Numbered from the stretch's first letter, positions 26,937 through 35,536 are shown. The stretch: 64,000 bases of DNA from DASUPK01 sp963736305 (GCA_963736305.1 CAVTOD010000004.1:1-64000), one strand, 5' to 3'. The notes: generated by a model from the letters alone, not told the origin. Program-made: numbers and translations.

Positions 26937-27626
26937 CTAGGAGTCCCTCCATTGGTCTCCGGACAGGCGATCGAGGAGATCGCCGAGGGCGTCTGGGTCT
27001 TCGATCATCGGGAAATGGCCACCGGGGATCTGGATCGGCTCGACGCCCAGGAACTCGCGCGCCATAAACCGCTCCCACGCCGGGTCGAAAAGCTCATCCT
27101 CGGTGGCGTAGATGAGTACCCGTGGATTATCGGGGTGAGCGCTGAGTGGGTAATCCCCAGCGGGCATGGCCATCGGGCGCATGCGCTGTGCCAGCGAGCG
27201 GGCGGTCTCAGGCTGCAGGCGCCGGTACAACACGCTGACCGCGGTGTCGGCGTCCCAGACGCTGGTGCCGTCGGATCGCTCGGCGGGGAACGGAATGCCC
27301 TCTCGAAAAGCGCGAGGCGCTCCCAGCGGTGCGTTGAACCCGCCGAGCCTCGGACACAGGTGGACGAGGAGGGCGTCCGGCTTCGCCGCCGCAACGAGTG
27401 ACGAATAGGCAGTGCCCTGGGAGTGACCGACGATGACTACTTGCCTGTCGATGGCACCGAGGGCCACGAGCGCTGGCCGGATGCGCTCGTCGAATCCCGC
27501 CTTCGGGTCGTGCAGCGGCAGGTCTGGTGCGACCACGTCATGACCGAGGTCCTCCAACCGCGGCACCAGTTGATCCCAGCACGAGGGCTCGTGCCAGGCG
27601 CCATGGATCAGACAGAAGGTGGCCAC
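26937..27626 (-). CDS. Alpha/beta hydrolase carried by the insertion
   Basis: 229 residues from GTG 27626, chosen because ATFCLIHGAWHEPSCW is the usual start of this family; upstream in-frame TTG 27650 would add eight residues. The oxyanion HGAW, the nucleophile elbow GHSQGTA (about residue 85), the acid in YATEDELFDP and the final GGHFPMIEDPDAL resemble methylesterase/hydroxynitrile-lyase-like hydrolases. The substrate is unknown. It is the only gene in the element. The frame is intact, so it may be functional cargo. Confidence 0.85.
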   Translation of the reverse strand: MATFCLIHGAWHEPSCWDQLVPRLEDLGHDVVAPDLPLHDPKAGFDERIRPALVALGAIDRQVVIVGHSQGTAYSSLVAAAKPDALLVHLCPRLGGFNAPLGAPRAFREGIPFPAERSDGTSVWDADTAVSVLYRRLQPETARSLAQRMRPMAMPAGDYPLSAHPDNPRVLIYATEDELFDPAWERFMAREFLGVEPIQIPGGHFPMIEDPDALGDLLDRLSGDQWRDS

Positions 27627-27822
27627 TCTCGGCACGTCTATCACGAGCAAGGCTTGCCGTCGAGTGCTGGTCCTCGCGCGGAGGAGGCGTGGGCAGGTCG
27701 AACCCGGCGGCGCCTCGTCGGCATGGAAGAAGGCACTTTCGAGCCAACGCCCTTTCTCGCCCAGTTGCTGGAGGCTGGACGAACCGCGCCGGCCGGGCGT
27801 CGGACACTAAGCCAAAGACCGC

Positions 27823-27873
27823 TGCTTTCCATGCAAAGCGGCGGTTCGAAATCAGACTTCTAGGTTGAAGTGG
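27823..27873 (-). repeat. Right terminal inverted repeat
   Basis: Reading the minus strand inward from 27873: CCACTTCAAC, CTAGAAGTCTGATTTCG, then CCGCTTTGCATGGAAAG. It matches the left end. The plus-strand GGTTCGAAATC looks like a tRNA T-loop but no tRNA folds here. Confidence 0.65.
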
Positions 27874-27881
27874 GCTACTTC
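27874..27881 (+). repeat. Right target-site duplication GCTACTTC
   Basis: Identical to 26793-26800. It contains the CTA that is the stop codon of the PQQ gene on the minus strand. Confidence 0.7.
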
Positions 27882-29215
27882 CGCTTGCCGCTCTTCTTCT
27901 TGGCGGCGTTCTTCTTCGCAGCGGCCTTCTGCTGGGCGGCCTCGGCCTTGCGCTTGACGTCCGCGGGGCTGCGGGGCTTCAGCGCGTAGATGGTCTTGTA
28001 GCCGGTCAGAAAGATGTTCCGGCCGTCTGAGATCACCGGGTTGTAGGCGCCGTCCTTGAAGGTCCAGACCTTGTTTCCGTTGGCGACGTTGAAGCCGTCG
28101 GTCTCCGTTGTGTTGAGGTTCGCGACATAGACGATGTCCCCGATGACGCTGGCGGCGCCGATCACCGAGCCGCCGACGTCGGCTGACCAGCGTTCGTTGC
28201 CGTTGCGCGCGTCAAGCGCGTAGAAGCGACTGCCACCGTACGTGCCGAAATAGACGCTCGGGGGGCTGTTCGAGGTGGCGGCCACGGCCGCCCCCGCGTA
28301 GACCTCGCCGCCAATCGTGTGGCTCCAGACGACCTGGCCCGTGTCGGTGTTGAAGCTGTATATGCGCCCGTCCTTCGAGCCCGCGTAGACGCGCCCGAAC
28401 GCGACCGCGGCCGTCCCATAGAAGGCGCCCGCGGCGACGCCAGTCCCCTGGGAGTCCGACTGCCACTTGATGGAGCCGTCGCTGATCCGGACGGCGCTCA
28501 TCGTGCCGGAGTAGTCCCCCACGTAGGCGACCCCATCGCCGATCGCCGGAGCCGCCTTGATCTGGCCTCCGAGGCTGGTCTGCCAGATCGTCTTGCCGGT
28601 GGTGGCATCGAAGGCGAAGAGCGTCCCGCACTCGCAGCCGGCGATCACCATGTTCCCGGCGACGACAGGCGAGGACTCGGTGCGGCCAGGCAGCGCCCGC
28701 CGCCACAGGGTCCTTCCGTTCTTGGTGCTGATCGAGATCACCTGGCCGGGATCGAGGTTGGAGATGAACAGCCTGGCGTTGCCGTAGGCGGGGGCCGAGG
28801 CGTTGCGGGTGGCGATCTGTCGCGTCCACCGCGCCTTGCCGGTGCGCTTCTTGATCGAGAAGGCCAGCCCATTGTTGTTCATGCCATAGATCGCGCCGCC
28901 GACCGCGATCGGCGAGTACTCGAGCAGGCGGCGGCCCTTGAATCGCCATCTGGTCGCAAAGGGAGGTTTCACGTGGGGCGCGTCCAGATACCGCGTCCGC
29001 TCCTTGTCGCGGCCATACAAGGGCCAGTTGACCGTCTTGGTCACGGGGCCGGAATTCGTCGTCGTTTCGATCGTGCATGGATCGGGGCACGACTTGTCGG
29101 CGGGGCGCTTCAGGACCAGATAGCCGATCAGCGCGACCAGAACCGCCGCGATACCCGCGGCCGTGCCGATCGTCGCCCAGCGGTGGTTTGTCCAGAGGTT
29201 CTTGAACGAGCGCAT
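27875..29215 (-). CDS. PQQ-like beta-propeller protein, membrane-anchored
   Basis: 446 residues. One N-terminal membrane helix (about 15-35, IGTAAGIAAVLVALIGYLVL) is followed by repeated blades of the PQQ-enzyme/BamB-like propeller type (TGKARWTRQI, NGRTLWRRAL, TGKTIWQTSL, DGSIKWQSDS, TGQVVWSHTI, NGNERWSADV, NGNKVWTFKD). No catalytic PQQ residues are assigned. The C-terminus is Lys/Ala-rich (AAKKNAAKKKSGKRK). The start ATG 29215 avoids overlap with the divergent gene and fits the membrane helix. Probably an extracytoplasmic scaffold or binding protein. Confidence 0.8.
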   Translation of the reverse strand: MRSFKNLWTNHRWATIGTAAGIAAVLVALIGYLVLKRPADKSCPDPCTIETTTNSGPVTKTVNWPLYGRDKERTRYLDAPHVKPPFATRWRFKGRRLLEYSPIAVGGAIYGMNNNGLAFSIKKRTGKARWTRQIATRNASAPAYGNARLFISNLDPGQVISISTKNGRTLWRRALPGRTESSPVVAGNMVIAGCECGTLFAFDATTGKTIWQTSLGGQIKAAPAIGDGVAYVGDYSGTMSAVRISDGSIKWQSDSQGTGVAAGAFYGTAAVAFGRVYAGSKDGRIYSFNTDTGQVVWSHTIGGEVYAGAAVAATSNSPPSVYFGTYGGSRFYALDARNGNERWSADVGGSVIGAASVIGDIVYVANLNTTETDGFNVANGNKVWTFKDGAYNPVISDGRNIFLTGYKTIYALKPRSPADVKRKAEAAQQKAAAKKNAAKKKSGKRK

Positions 29216-29244
29216 ACGATCCCGAAGGGTATGAGAGCGCACTA

Positions 29245-30378
29245 ATGCCGGACTCAAGCGAAATCGATCCCACCCGACTGCCGCAGGCGGTCGACGCGCT
29301 GCCCGGAATCGACGTGGTGCGTCGCCTCGCGGACAGGGTCCCGACCTACATCGTCGGTGGCGCGGTGCGCGATCTCCTGCTGGGGGCGGAGGGAGCCGAT
29401 CTCGATGTCGTGCTCGAGGGCGATGCCGAGGCGCTTGCCGGCATCCCCGGCTACCAGCCCGAACGGGACGAGCTCTTCCTCACCGGCAGGATCGAGGTGG
29501 GGGATCAGAGGATCGACGTAGCGCAGACCCGTGCCGAGACCTACCCGCACCCCGGCGCCCTGCCGGAGGTCCGGCCGGCCCCCATCGGCGAGGACCTCGC
29601 CCGCAGGGACTTCACAGTCAACGCGATGGCCTTTCCGATCGCCGACGACGCTGAGCTGATCGACCCACATGGAGGGCTCGAGGACCTCCGGGACGGCCGA
29701 CTCCGGGTTCTGCACGGGCGCTCGTTCGTCGACGATCCGACCCGCGCGCTGCGCGCCGCCCGCTACGCGGCCCGATTCGGATTCGAGCTGGAGCCCGACA
29801 CCGCGCGCCTGCTGGCCGAGGCGGACCTGTCGACCGTCTCGGAGGACCGGATCCAGAACGAGCTTCGCAAGATCGCCGCGGAGGATGAGCCCTCCCGGGC
29901 GCTTCAGTTACTGGTCGACTGGGGAGTCATGCCGACGCTCGATCCGGCGGCGCCGCCGCGGGTTGCCGAGGTGACACGCCTCGTCTCGAGCCCGCCGTGG
30001 GCGGGCTGGGCGAATCGGGAGCTGGCGGTGGAACTGGCGATCGTTCGGCCCCTTCCCCAGATCCGGGAACTGGCCGCCGCAACCCCGGAGCGCCCTTCGG
30101 AGGCCGTCCGCCTGGCGGTGCCGTGGGACCCCTCCCAGCTGGTGGTGGCCCGGGCCCGGGGCGCCGAGTGGCTCGACCGATACGCCGAGGAGTGGCGGCA
30201 CGTGCACCTGGAGATCACCGGCGAGGACCTGATCGCGGAGGGGGTCCGGGAGGGGCCGGCGATCGGCCATGGCCTCGAGGCCGCCATCTCCGGCAAGCTC
30301 GACGGCGAGCTTTCGGGACGGGACGCCGAGCTCCAGATTGCGCTTGCCGCCGCGCGCGGCGAGATCCCGGAGGACTGA
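29245..30378 (+). CDS. tRNA nucleotidyltransferase / poly(A) polymerase family protein
   Basis: 377 residues. The class II nucleotidyltransferase head is clear: IVGGAVRDLLLGAEGADLDVVLEGD (GG...D-x-D) and the RRDFTVNAMAF segment. The following helical domain has DPTRALRAARYAARFGFELEP and the STVSEDRIQNELRKI neck. These act in CCA addition or A-tailing of RNA. The C-terminal third lacks an HD domain and is variable. True CCA activity cannot be told from a related function by sequence alone. Confidence 0.8.
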   Translation: MPDSSEIDPTRLPQAVDALPGIDVVRRLADRVPTYIVGGAVRDLLLGAEGADLDVVLEGDAEALAGIPGYQPERDELFLTGRIEVGDQRIDVAQTRAETYPHPGALPEVRPAPIGEDLARRDFTVNAMAFPIADDAELIDPHGGLEDLRDGRLRVLHGRSFVDDPTRALRAARYAARFGFELEPDTARLLAEADLSTVSEDRIQNELRKIAAEDEPSRALQLLVDWGVMPTLDPAAPPRVAEVTRLVSSPPWAGWANRELAVELAIVRPLPQIRELAAATPERPSEAVRLAVPWDPSQLVVARARGAEWLDRYAEEWRHVHLEITGEDLIAEGVREGPAIGHGLEAAISGKLDGELSGRDAELQIALAAARGEIPED

Positions 30379-30391
30379 CGAGCGCCTGATC

Positions 30392-30397
30392 TAGCCT
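30392..30397 (+). promoter_or_regulatory. -10 box before pgeF, leaderless
   Basis: TAGCCT ends 8 nt before the ATG at 30406; no Shine-Dalgarno is present. Confidence 0.4.
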
Positions 30398-30405
30398 CCC
30401 TCGCC

Positions 30406-31140
30406 ATGGAATGGCGAGAGGAGGGCGGCGTCCGCTGGCTCGAGGCTGAGCTGCCCGGCGCGATGGCTGCGTTCTCGACGCGGATCGGCGGCGTGAGCGA
30501 GGTCCCCTACGAAGCGCTCAACGTCGCGATCATGACCGGCGACGAGCGCGACCACGTTCGTGAGAACCGACACCGGCTGGCGGCGGCGCTCGGGCGTGAC
30601 CCGAACGGGATCGTGATGGGCCGGCAGGTGCACGGCGCCGAGCTCGACGCCCACGATCGGCCGCAGGATCCGCGTGCCTTCGCGGACGTCGTCTCGAGCC
30701 CCGACGAGGTGGATGCCCACTCCACCGGGAACGCCGAGCTGACGCCGCTGGTGATGGTGGCCGACTGCGTGCCCGTCGCGATGGTGGGCCCGGGCGGAGT
30801 GGCGATGGCACACTGCGGCTGGCGAGGCTTGGCGGGCGGAATCGTCGCGACGGCGGTCGAGGCGGTGGACGCCGAAGCGGCCGCGATCGGGCCTGGGATC
30901 GGTCCGTGCTGCTACGAGGTGGGGGAGGAGGTGCTCTCGGAGTTCGCCGATCTCGAGGGCGTGGCGGACGGACGGATGCTCGACCTCCCGGCGGTCGCCG
31001 CGGCTCTTCTGACGCGCGCTGGGGTCAGCGCGAGTGAGTCTGCCGGTCTCTGCACGAGCTGTCACCCCGAGCTCTTCTACTCGCACCGCCGTGACGGCGA
31101 GCGCACGGGCCGCCAGGCCGGCCTTGCCTGGAGGAATTGA
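30406..31140 (+). CDS. pgeF: PgeF/YfiH-type peptidoglycan editing factor
   Basis: 244 residues. The YfiH family (formerly multicopper laccase domain) is a purine-nucleoside/peptidoglycan-editing enzyme with a zinc site: GRQVHGAELDAHDR, ADCVPVAMVG and AHCGWRGLAGGIV supply the His and Cys ligands; GPGIGPCCYEVG follows. It lies next to yggS and sepF, the usual actinobacterial order behind ftsZ, although ftsZ is not in the window. Its stop is just before the yggS start. Confidence 0.9.
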   Translation: MEWREEGGVRWLEAELPGAMAAFSTRIGGVSEVPYEALNVAIMTGDERDHVRENRHRLAAALGRDPNGIVMGRQVHGAELDAHDRPQDPRAFADVVSSPDEVDAHSTGNAELTPLVMVADCVPVAMVGPGGVAMAHCGWRGLAGGIVATAVEAVDAEAAAIGPGIGPCCYEVGEEVLSEFADLEGVADGRMLDLPAVAAALLTRAGVSASESAGLCTSCHPELFYSHRRDGERTGRQAGLAWRN

Positions 31141-31142
31141 CG

Positions 31143-31775
31143 ATGGTGGAACCGGTCACGGATCTCGATGCCGAGCGGATCAGCGCGAACCTCGCCCGGA
31201 TTCGCGAGCAGGCAGGGACTGGCGTGGAGATCCTCGCCGCGACGAAGTACATTCGCACGGAGGACATGGGCGCCCTGACCGACGCGGGCGTCGAGCTGGT
31301 CGGCGAGAACCGGCTGCAGGACCTCGAGGCGAAGCGGGTGCGATGGGGCGAGCGATTCACCTGGGATTTCATCGGCAACCTGCAGAGCCGCAAGGTCAAG
31401 CGAATCCTCCCGCTGGTGCGGCTGATCCACTCCGTCGGGTCGGACTCGGCGCTCGAGCAGCTCGGCCGCCATGGCGGTGCGGACACCGAGGTGCTCGTCG
31501 AGGTCAACCTCTCCGGCGAGGAGGAGAAGGGCGGGATCGCCCCCGAGTCCCTGGACGAGTTCATCGAGCGCTGTCCCGTGCGAGTGTCGGGACTGATGAC
31601 GATGCCTCCTTTCACAGAGGATGCGGAGGCCTCACGGCCCTATTTCGCGCGCCTGGCGGAGCTCGCCTCGGACCGCGGCCTGGAGCGTCTGTCGATGGGG
31701 ACGAGCCAGGATTGGCCGGTCGCGGTGGAGGAGGGGGCGACAATCATTCGCCTGGGATCCGTCCTTTGGGCATAA
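31143..31775 (+). CDS. YggS/PROSC-family PLP-binding protein
   Basis: 210 residues. PLP is expected on the Lys in LAATKYIRTEDM. VGENRLQDLEAKR, WDFIGNLQSRKVKRI, VNLSGEEEKGGI and the phosphate-binding LSMGTSQDWPVAVEEG are complete. The family keeps PLP homeostasis. The start is ATG 31143 with GGAGG 8 nt upstream; a TTG at 31137 overlapping the pgeF stop is possible. Confidence 0.92.
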   Translation: MVEPVTDLDAERISANLARIREQAGTGVEILAATKYIRTEDMGALTDAGVELVGENRLQDLEAKRVRWGERFTWDFIGNLQSRKVKRILPLVRLIHSVGSDSALEQLGRHGGADTEVLVEVNLSGEEEKGGIAPESLDEFIERCPVRVSGLMTMPPFTEDAEASRPYFARLAELASDRGLERLSMGTSQDWPVAVEEGATIIRLGSVLWA

Positions 31776-31828
31776 TCGGGAAACATCGGCTGGAGGAATA
31801 ACGTCCGTCAAGCCGAATCTGAGCCGAG

Positions 31829-32422
31829 ATGGCTATCAGGGACACATGGAGACGCGCACTCGAGTACTTCGGCCTCGTTGAGGGCGACTACATCGAGGAG
31901 GGCGAGTACGACGAGGGCGACACGGGCAGCGAGATGGCGCTCGACCAGACCGCCGTCGCGCCGCGCGAGCCCGTCCGCGGCGCTAGGCGTGGCCGCGGGC
32001 GCGAGGAGGACATCGACGACATCTTCGGCGACGACGAGCCTGCGCCCAGGCGAGGCGGCCGCATCCGTGCGGTCGACGACACCGCGGAGGAGCCCCAGCC
32101 GCGCCGAAGCCGGCGCCGCGCACCAGCCGGCAACGGCGGTGGCGTCGCATCCATGCACGTCGTCACCCCCAGGAGCTTCAACGACGCCCAGCAGGTCGCC
32201 GACGAGTTCAAGCGCTCGAAACCGGTGATCATCAACCTTCAGTCGACCGATCGCGAGCTCTCCAAGCGGCTGATCGACTTCTCATCCGGCATGACCTACG
32301 CGCTCGGTGGCGGAATGCAGCGGATTTCCCAGGGGATCTTCCTGCTCACGCCCGAGAACGTCGAGGTCTCCGCCGAGGAGAAGGCCCGCCTGCTCGAGGG
32401 CGGCTTCTTCAACCAGAGCTAG
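31829..32422 (+). CDS. sepF: Cell division protein SepF
   Basis: 197 residues. The N-terminal membrane-targeting helix (AIRDTWRRALEYFGL) is followed by an acidic, Arg-rich linker (about 20-105). The conserved C-terminal dimer domain (MHVVTPRSFNDAQQVADEF, KPVIINLQSTDRELSKRLIDF, GMQRISQGIFLLTPENVEV) binds FtsZ. It anchors and bundles FtsZ at the division site in Gram-positives lacking FtsA. The GGAGGAA near 31793 is too far upstream to serve the chosen ATG. Confidence 0.95.
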   Translation: MAIRDTWRRALEYFGLVEGDYIEEGEYDEGDTGSEMALDQTAVAPREPVRGARRGRGREEDIDDIFGDDEPAPRRGGRIRAVDDTAEEPQPRRSRRRAPAGNGGGVASMHVVTPRSFNDAQQVADEFKRSKPVIINLQSTDRELSKRLIDFSSGMTYALGGGMQRISQGIFLLTPENVEVSAEEKARLLEGGFFNQS

Positions 32423-32441
32423 GCGCCGGCAGGCCGCCAAA

Positions 32442-32447
32442 TAGAGT
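32442..32447 (+). promoter_or_regulatory. -10 box before proC, leaderless
   Basis: TAGAGT ends 7 nt before the ATG at 32455, with no ribosome site between. Confidence 0.45.
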
Positions 32448-32454
32448 TGGGCCC

Positions 32455-33234
32455 ATGAAGGTCGGATTCGTGGGCGCGGGAAACATGGCGGGCGGTCTCG
32501 CGAGAGGCTGGGCATCCGCGCGCGAGGAGCCAGCCGCCCCGGAGGCGATGCTGTTCGCCGATGCCGATCCCGCCAAGGCGAAGGCCCTGGCTGAGGAGGT
32601 CGGTGGAAGCGCGGCCGAGGGCAACCTGGCCGTCGCGGACGGGTCGGACCTTGTGGTGCTCGCCGTGAAGCCGAACATCCTCGACGAGGTCGCACCGGAT
32701 CTGGTCCAGGCGGGGACGCCCGTGCTTTCGATCCTCGCCGGGACGACCACCAAGACCCTCCACGAGGCGTTGCCCGGCATCGATCTGATCCGCGTGATGC
32801 CCAACCTGGGAGCCCAGCTGCGCCAGGCAGTGCTCTGTGTGGTCTATGGGGAGAAGCTCGGGACCGCCGAGCGCGAGCGAGTCGGCCAGCTGCTCTCCCT
32901 GCTCGGGGACGTGATCGAGCTCGACGAAGGCCTGATCGACGCCGCCACCGCGATCATGGGCTGCTCCCCGGGCTACCTGGCGCTGATCGCCGAGGTTCTC
33001 GTCGAGGCCGGCGTACGGGAGGGCCTGAGCGAGGATCAGGCGCTGCGCATGGTCTCGCGCTCGATGAGCGCCACCGGCGGGCTGCTCGAGCTCCATCAGC
33101 CCGGTGAACTGAAGCGAGCGGTGGCGTCTCCAGGCGGGATGACCGAGGCGGGCCTGACCGCCCTCGAGGAGCACAAGATCGGTGAGGCGTTCAATGCGGC
33201 CGTCGACGCCTCGCTGGAGCGGGCCCGGAAGTGA
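32455..33234 (+). CDS. proC: Pyrroline-5-carboxylate reductase family protein
   Basis: 259 residues. The Rossmann start KVGFVGAGNMAGGLARG and the fold order fit ProC, which makes proline from P5C with NAD(P)H. Some signatures drift: MPNLGAQLRQ instead of the usual MPNTPA, and MGCSPGYLALIAEVLVEAG where GSGPAYVF is typical. VASPGGMTEAGLTALEE is near standard. It may still be ProC or a relative with another substrate. The stop overlaps the yggT start. Confidence 0.8.
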   Translation: MKVGFVGAGNMAGGLARGWASAREEPAAPEAMLFADADPAKAKALAEEVGGSAAEGNLAVADGSDLVVLAVKPNILDEVAPDLVQAGTPVLSILAGTTTKTLHEALPGIDLIRVMPNLGAQLRQAVLCVVYGEKLGTAERERVGQLLSLLGDVIELDEGLIDAATAIMGCSPGYLALIAEVLVEAGVREGLSEDQALRMVSRSMSATGGLLELHQPGELKRAVASPGGMTEAGLTALEEHKIGEAFNAAVDASLERARK

Positions 33235-33536
33235 GCCCTCTGCTGGCGATCACGCGCGTCGACGTCGCGAACTACGTGGGCGCGCTCTTCACCGTCTATT
33301 TCATCCTGATCTTCATCCGCGTGCTCCTCTCGTGGATCCCGCGGATGCCCTACTACCCATGGCTGCGCGCCACCGTGGACTTCATCCACCAGGTGGTCGA
33401 TCCCTACCTCAATCTCTTCCGGCGGGTGATTCCCCCGCTGGGCGGAGGCGGCATGGCGATCGACATCAGCCCGATCCTCGCGATCCTCATCCTGATCATC
33501 GTCGGGCGCGTGGTCGTATCGCTGATTCACGGTTGA
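33231..33536 (+). CDS. YggT family membrane protein
   Basis: 101 residues with two YGGT helical hairpins: an N-terminal span (VGALFTVYFILIFIRVLLSWIP), the signature YLNLFRRVIPPLGG, and a second span (PILAILILIIVGRVVVSLI). The family lies in sepF clusters and is linked to cell division or osmotic stress. It overlaps proC upstream and the TTG start of lspA downstream. Confidence 0.9.
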   Translation: MSPLLAITRVDVANYVGALFTVYFILIFIRVLLSWIPRMPYYPWLRATVDFIHQVVDPYLNLFRRVIPPLGGGGMAIDISPILAILILIIVGRVVVSLIHG

Positions 33537-33988
33537 GGCGGCCTCTCGATCTCCTGGTCCCTGCGCTCGCGGCGTGCGGGGTGGTCGTGGCGCTCGACCA
33601 GGGGACCAAGGGGCTCGCGACCTCGCTGGTCTCGCGGGGAGACCGCGTCGAGGTCCTGCCGTTCCTGCACCTCGAGAACGTCCGCAACGAGGGGGTCGCG
33701 TTCGGGATCGGCGGGGACATCTCGGCCGTCTTCATCGGCGCCACGATCGTCCTGCTCCTCGGTTTCCTGGTCTTTCTCGCCGCGCGGGCTCGCAGCGGCT
33801 GGCTCGTCTGGGTGCCGGCCGCGCTGCTGATCGGGGGCGCGCTGGGCAATCTCGCCGATCGCGTCCGCGACGGGGCCGTGACCGACTTCATCGACCTGCC
33901 GCTCTGGCCCACCTTCAATCTCGCCGACGTCGCGATCGTCGTCGGCGTCCTGCTGCTGCTGATCGACGTTGAACGCTCGCAGCGCTAG
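33533..33988 (+). CDS. lspA: Signal peptidase II
   Basis: 151 residues, four membrane helices. It cleaves the signal peptide of prolipoproteins. The catalytic aspartates are in NLADRVRDGAVTDFIDL and FNLADVAI; FLHLENVRNEGVAFGI is the family's second signature. The start is TTG 33533 inside TTGA shared with the yggT stop. Confidence 0.92.
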   Translation: MRRPLDLLVPALAACGVVVALDQGTKGLATSLVSRGDRVEVLPFLHLENVRNEGVAFGIGGDISAVFIGATIVLLLGFLVFLAARARSGWLVWVPAALLIGGALGNLADRVRDGAVTDFIDLPLWPTFNLADVAIVVGVLLLLIDVERSQR

Positions 33989-34676
33989 AGACCTGAGCCC
34001 GGACGCGAGGAGGCTGGTCGTCCACCTCGACGAGGACCTGGCCGTGATCGAGAAGCCCCCAGGCCTGGTCGTTCACTCCGCGCCTTCCCACAAGGGGGAG
34101 ACGCTCGTCGATTTGCTCGAGGGCATCGCGGGAGGGGGAGAGGGCGCCAGGCCAGGGATCGTCCACCGCCTCGACAAGGACACCTCCGGCCTGATGGTCG
34201 TCGCGCGCAACGATCAGTCGCACCGGGAGCTGGCCCGCATGGTGAAGGCCAGGGAGTTGCTCCGCGAATACACGGCGCTGGTCGAGGGTCACCTGGGCAG
34301 CCGAACGGGAACGATCGACGCCCCGCTCGGGCGTCACCGCCGCCGGCGCACCAAGAGAGCGATCAAAGGGGTCGGCTCGCGTGATGCACGTACGCACTTC
34401 GAGGTGATCGAGTCCCTTCCAAGCGACACGCTCACGCACGCGCGCCTCGAGACGGGACGTACCCACCAGATCCGCGTCCACTTCGCCGCGATCGGCCACC
34501 CGGTCGCGGGGGACCCCGAGTACGGGACGCGCGGCCGTCACGGCCTCGAGCGCCAGTTCCTGCACGCCTCGCGCCTCAGCTTTGCGCACCCGCGAACCGG
34601 CGAGACGATGGAGTTCACCTCCGAGCTGCCCGAGGACCTGCGCGCGGCGCTCGACCGGGCGAAGCGCGACTACTGA
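33969..34676 (+). CDS. RluD-type pseudouridine synthase
   Basis: 235 residues without an N-terminal S4 domain. The catalytic Asp lies in VHRLDKDTSGLMVVARND; VIEKPPGLVVHSAP, LREYTALVEG and ETGRTHQIRVHFAAIGHPVAGD complete the RluA/RluD signature. The target is probably 23S rRNA. The TTG start at 33969 overlaps lspA by 20 nt. The stop overlaps the convergent degV-family gene. Confidence 0.9.
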   Translation: MNARSARDLSPDARRLVVHLDEDLAVIEKPPGLVVHSAPSHKGETLVDLLEGIAGGGEGARPGIVHRLDKDTSGLMVVARNDQSHRELARMVKARELLREYTALVEGHLGSRTGTIDAPLGRHRRRRTKRAIKGVGSRDARTHFEVIESLPSDTLTHARLETGRTHQIRVHFAAIGHPVAGDPEYGTRGRHGLERQFLHASRLSFAHPRTGETMEFTSELPEDLRAALDRAKRDY

Positions 34677-35536
34677 AACGCGGCCTCGACCGTGGCGCCG
34701 ATGCCGATCATTCCCGGCCCGGCGTGGGCGCCGAGCACCGGGCCGACCTCAGAGACGAAGAGGGGATCGCGTCCGAAGATCGGGCGGCAGGCCTCCACGA
34801 GCTCCTCGACGGACTCCGGATCGCGGATGTGTTGCGCGACCCAGGCGTCGGCGCCTTCTCCATGGCGCTGGCGGGCATAGTCGATCAACCGCGCCACCGC
34901 ACGAGATCGGGTGCGGACCTGCGAGACGGGCGTCACCTCCTCGGCGAAGGTGAGGATCGGCTTGATCTTGAAAGTGGATCCGATTGCGGCGCGGGCAGCG
35001 CCGATCCGACCGCCCCGGCGCAGGTACTCGAGGGTGTCGAGGGAGAACCAGATCCCCGCCGCGTCACGGGCACGCTCGGCCTGGCGGACGACCCCCTCGG
35101 AGTCCGCTCCGCCGGTTGCGGCGATCATCGCCGCCAGCAGCACCATCCCCGTCCCACCGGCCGCGCTGCGGCTGTCCACGGTGCGAATGCGCTCACCGCC
35201 CTTCCCCTCGCGGGTCAGCCGCTCGATCGCCTGCTTCGCCGACTCGAGCGTGCCGGAGATCCCAGCAGAGATGTGCACCGAGACGATCTCGCGCCCGGCC
35301 GCCAGCAGGGGCTCGTAGACGGAGATGAAGTCGCCGACCGAGGGTTGAGAGGTGGTCACGGCCTCTCCGCTCGCCCGCAAACGGTCGTAGAAGTCGTCGT
35401 AGTCGGTGATCTCCGACTCGCGCTCCTGCTTGCCCTCGATCCCCACATAGAGGCTGACGAGCTCCACGTTGTGGCGCTCCGTCAGCTCGGGCGGCAGGTA
35501 CGAGGTGGTGTCTGCGACGATCGCCGGGGCATCCAT
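34670..35536 (-). CDS. DegV family fatty-acid-binding protein
   Basis: 288 residues. IVADTTSYLPPELTERHNV, VTTSQPSVGDF, ISAGISGTLESAKQAI, TVDSRSAAGGTGMV and EYLRRGGRIGAARAAIG match DegV/FakB proteins, which hold a fatty acid for FakA kinase or a related use. ATG 35536 is preferred to the 14-codon extension because the family begins AIVADTT. fakA is not in the window. Confidence 0.9.
   Translation of the reverse strand: MDAPAIVADTTSYLPPELTERHNVELVSLYVGIEGKQERESEITDYDDFYDRLRASGEAVTTSQPSVGDFISVYEPLLAAGREIVSVHISAGISGTLESAKQAIERLTREGKGGERIRTVDSRSAAGGTGMVLLAAMIAATGGADSEGVVRQAERARDAAGIWFSLDTLEYLRRGGRIGAARAAIGSTFKIKPILTFAEEVTPVSQVRTRSRAVARLIDYARQRHGEGADAWVAQHIRDPESVEELVEACRPIFGRDPLFVSEVGPVLGAHAGPGMIGIGATVEAAFQ

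Larger units (their letters stand above)
26801..27873. mobile_element. Non-autonomous insertion with terminal inverted repeats carrying a hydrolase gene
   Basis: About 1,073 bp bounded by imperfect inverted repeats (left 26801-26852, right 27823-27873) and by 8-bp direct repeats GCTACTTC. It separates hisF from the PQQ gene exactly at their stop codons. The shared repeat core reads CTAGA.GT.TGATTTC, then CCGCTTTGCATGG. Each end can fold into a hairpin just inside (for example CCGCTGCTTT with AAAGCGGCGG at 27819-27844). The only convincing gene is an alpha/beta hydrolase on the minus strand; no transposase or recombinase is encoded. The 8-bp duplication would fit DDE transposition by an element elsewhere in the genome. 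Confidence 0.65.

Noticed and set aside
27838..27865. GGTTCGAAATC resembling a tRNA T-loop, possible tRNA or attachment site
   Set aside because: The flanking bases do not form a T-stem or acceptor stem and no anticodon arm is present. The word belongs to the terminal inverted repeat.
26801..27873. Integron-like cassette with attC site
   Set aside because: The ends have GTTGAAG and CTTCAAC but not the GTTRRRY/RYYYAAC cores. Two inverted ends plus a direct repeat fit transposition better than cassette insertion.
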